64,000 bases of DNA. Source: Micromonospora sp. NBC_00389 (GTDB taxonomy: Bacteria; Actinomycetota; Actinomycetes; Mycobacteriales; Micromonosporaceae). A program made the position numbers and the translations under genes. Shown piece after piece: positions 62,443-64,000 of the stretch. The stretch lies in contig NZ_CP107947.1 in NCBI RefSeq assembly GCF_036059255.1, positions 1,240,001 to 1,304,000 of the forward strand, read 5' to 3'. Each line of letters begins with the position of its first letter. Within the stretch, counting starts at the first letter, position 1. The notes beneath the pieces are model-generated. The model did not search any database and had not been told where the DNA came from. It saw nothing but the letters and a program-made list of their open reading frames with translations.

Positions 62443-63035
62443 TCACGTTGGGGTGAGCAGTCGCCCAGCCGTGAACACACCGATGAGCGCCCATACCCCG
62501 GCGTGTCGGGCGAAGCGGCGCCGCCAGGCGACCACGGCCGCGGCGAGCCCGGCTAGCGCGTCACCCAGTTCGGTGGGCTGCACGTCGAGGCCGGCCAGGG
62601 AGTCCGGGTCGAGCGAGGCTGCGCGCTCGACGCCGCAGCGACGCAGCCAGCTCAGGTGCGGGCCGCGGACGGCGCGCAGCCAGCGGCGCACGGTGGCCGG
62701 CGGGCGGCCAAGCTCGGTGGCGATACGCCGCCAGCCGCGACCCTGGGCCTTGGCCAGCAGTGCCGCGCCGATGACCTCGGTGGCGACGGCACGCCGGGGC
62801 AGCAGCGAACCAGGCAGCAGCACCTAGGTGGCCCGGCAAGCGGCGCACCGGGCCCGGCGGGGCCGTACCGCCTGGGTCGACCCGTCGAGCTGGCGCACCC
62901 GTCGGTCGCCGCATGCGACCAGGGCCGCAGCACGCCACCTCAGCGTGCGCAGGCCAGCACCCCAGCGGCCAGGTCGTCCTCGACCCGGTGCGGTTCGGCC
63001 ACGATGATCACCCCCGGTGTGGCCGGTTCGCTCAT
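62443..63035 (-). pseudogene. DUF6431-like zinc-ribbon/HTH gene, multiply inactivated
   Basis: The ATG at 63035 overlaps the methylase stop (ATGA). The order is EPATPGVIIVAEPHRVEDDL, AAGVLACAR, then TGA where a second ribbon Cys is expected, then GGVLRPWSHAA. A frame change leads to LDGSTQAVRPRRARCAACRA, an in-frame TAG follows, then VLLPGSLLPRRAVATEVIGA and the helix-turn-helix LGRPPATVRRWLRA. Two stops and one frameshift make it dead. The ribbon-plus-HTH layout resembles DUF6431 proteins linked to transposon-like contexts. Confidence 0.7.
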
Positions 63036-64000
63036 TCGCCGCCCGCCCGTTGCTCACTGGCGGGCTGGGTCTTGGCGAACACGAGGACGTCCTCGTGTGC
63101 GATGAGGTGCATCGGGGTGCCCGCGGTGCGGGCCCGGCGGACCTGCTGGAGCTGGAAGAAGCTGGGCCGGGCGACGAGGTGCCCGTCGCGGACGGCCGCC
63201 AGGAGGGCGACGCACCGGTCCACCGGGGTCAGGCCGGCGCGGATCCCCGCGCCGATGACCGCCGACGGCAGGTCGACCAGCTGGCCGTGCTTGCGCCACG
63301 GCCGGGCGGTGACCACGACGACGCCGCCGGGGCGCAGCAGGGTGTAACAGCCGGCCAAGATCTGGGCGAACCCGTCGGCGAGGCCGGTGAGGTCGCGGTA
63401 GGCGAGGTTGCCTCGGTCGGTGCCGTCGTTGTAGGCGTTGTCGAACTTCGCCACCCCGTCCGCGCCGGGGCGGACCAGGCCATGGACGGTCGGCCCGTAC
63501 GGCGGCGAGGTCACCACGAGGGCGACCTGCCCGACGAGGGCGGCGGGAACGAGGGACAGGATGCGGGTCGCGTCGCCGCGCATCACCGCCGCCCGGCCGG
63601 TCGCCCCTTGGCCCTGGGCGTGGGTGATGTTGGCGTCAGCGATGTCGGACCAGCGGGACTCGTACTCCACACCGATGGCGTCGCGGCCGGCGTGGATGGC
63701 CTCGACGAGGGTGGTGCCGATGCCGCACATCGGGTCGAGAACCAGGTCCCCGGGGTTGGTGTAGGCGGCGACGGCATGGGCGGCGATCGCCGGCAGCATC
63801 CGGGCCGGGTGCTTCACCGACTCGGGAACATAGCGGCCCCGCCGCTGCACCGGCCCGGTGCTCTGGGCGGTCACCCACACCGACAGGCCCTCTGGCCCGG
63901 TCGTCGCCGGGTGGTGGCCGTCGTACTCCCGGCGGCGATCCTCGTGGGCGCGGTGCCTGCCGCCGGCGCCCTCCGGCCGGACCGGCTCATCCGGTCCGTG
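63032..64000 (-). CDS. DNA methylase (TRM11/N6-type), 5' end outside window
   Basis: About 320 residues are visible; the frame is open to the right edge, so the start lies beyond 64000. LDPMCGIGTTLVEAIHAGRD (motif I, SAM), GVEYESRWSDIADANI and VALVVTSPPYGPTVHGLVRP (motif IV, the S/D-PPY amino-methylation site) are intact. YTLLRPGGVVVVTARPWR and HEDVLVFAKT follow. The order I then IV and the TSPPYG motif fit amino (N6-adenine or N4-cytosine) methylation. The paralogue at 46871-47528 is broken. By analogy with that locus, a degenerate partner gene may lie just outside the window. Confidence 0.9.
   Translation of the reverse strand, partial: HGPDEPVRPEGAGGRHRAHEDRRREYDGHHPATTGPEGLSVWVTAQSTGPVQRRGRYVPESVKHPARMLPAIAAHAVAAYTNPGDLVLDPMCGIGTTLVEAIHAGRDAIGVEYESRWSDIADANITHAQGQGATGRAAVMRGDATRILSLVPAALVGQVALVVTSPPYGPTVHGLVRPGADGVAKFDNAYNDGTDRGNLAYRDLTGLADGFAQILAGCYTLLRPGGVVVVTARPWRKHGQLVDLPSAVIGAGIRAGLTPVDRCVALLAAVRDGHLVARPSFFQLQQVRRARTAGTPMHLIAHEDVLVFAKTQPASEQRAGGE

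Overview
The window is GC-rich DNA from a filamentous actinomycete, most likely Micromonosporaceae (Micromonospora-like). This is inferred from strong GC bias at third codon positions, frequent GTG and TTG starts, and protein families typical of the group: Lsr2, an IniB-like protein, DUF305/DUF6153, a SUKH-4-like immunity protein, YcxB-like proteins, a PASTA-less Ser/Thr kinase and a large secreted subtilisin. It reads as a variable chromosomal region. Intact housekeeping-like genes alternate with truncated genes, transposase stubs, tRNA 3' ends and partial duplications.

Layout. 1-6.4 kb: a secreted ExeM/NucH nuclease-nucleotidase (cut by the left edge), a secreted beta-propeller protein and two small Cys-rich ORFs. 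6.9-13.1 kb: a DedA-PAP2 membrane fusion, a response regulator/histidine kinase/MFS operon, and a divergent PAP2 phosphatase. 13.1-19.6 kb is a metal-handling block: a wrecked DedA gene fused to a truncated HupE-like gene, a 2Fe-2S protein, a P1B-4 metal ATPase broken by one base, its divergent ArsR sensor with an apparent operator, a DUF305/DUF6153 pair, and a PadR/HAAS pair cut at its start. 19.8-31.6 kb: small membrane proteins and lipoproteins, two YcxB paralogues, a 5'-truncated tyrosine recombinase, a signal-peptidase-like lipoprotein lacking both catalytic residues, and IS481- and IS6-type remnants.

31.8-46.3 kb: a Ser/Thr kinase, an IS5-type stub, a lipoprotein, RecQ, an IniB-like repeat protein with five 114-bp repeats, a Tyr/His/Glu-rich transmembrane protein, Lsr2, a truncated IniB-like copy, a STAS/anti-sigma pair, MarR with a divergent oxidoreductase/SDR pair, a PEP carboxylase stub, an alpha/beta hydrolase and a membrane protein. 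46.9-51.2 kb: a broken DNA methylase with a methylase-like partner, a CDF metal exporter with divergent ArsR, and a full-length HupE-DUF3105-like protein. 51.4-51.9 kb: 3' halves of tRNA-Tyr and tRNA-Arg, each with a terminator, which look like attachment-site scars. 52.7-56.3 kb: two SUKH-type immunity genes, a propeller lipoprotein and a membrane protein. 56.3-64 kb: a duplicated tail of the subtilisin gene, a transposase N-terminus, a copied recQ fragment, the intact subtilisin, a dead DUF6431-like gene, and a second, intact methylase running off the right edge.

Functional themes are (i) sensing and export of divalent metals (P1B-4 ATPase/ArsR, CDF/ArsR, two HupE-like proteins, DUF305/DUF6153), (ii) DNA methylation by a catalytic and a degenerate subunit, and (iii) repeated integration and deletion, shown by at least six gene fragments whose full-length relative is in the same window.
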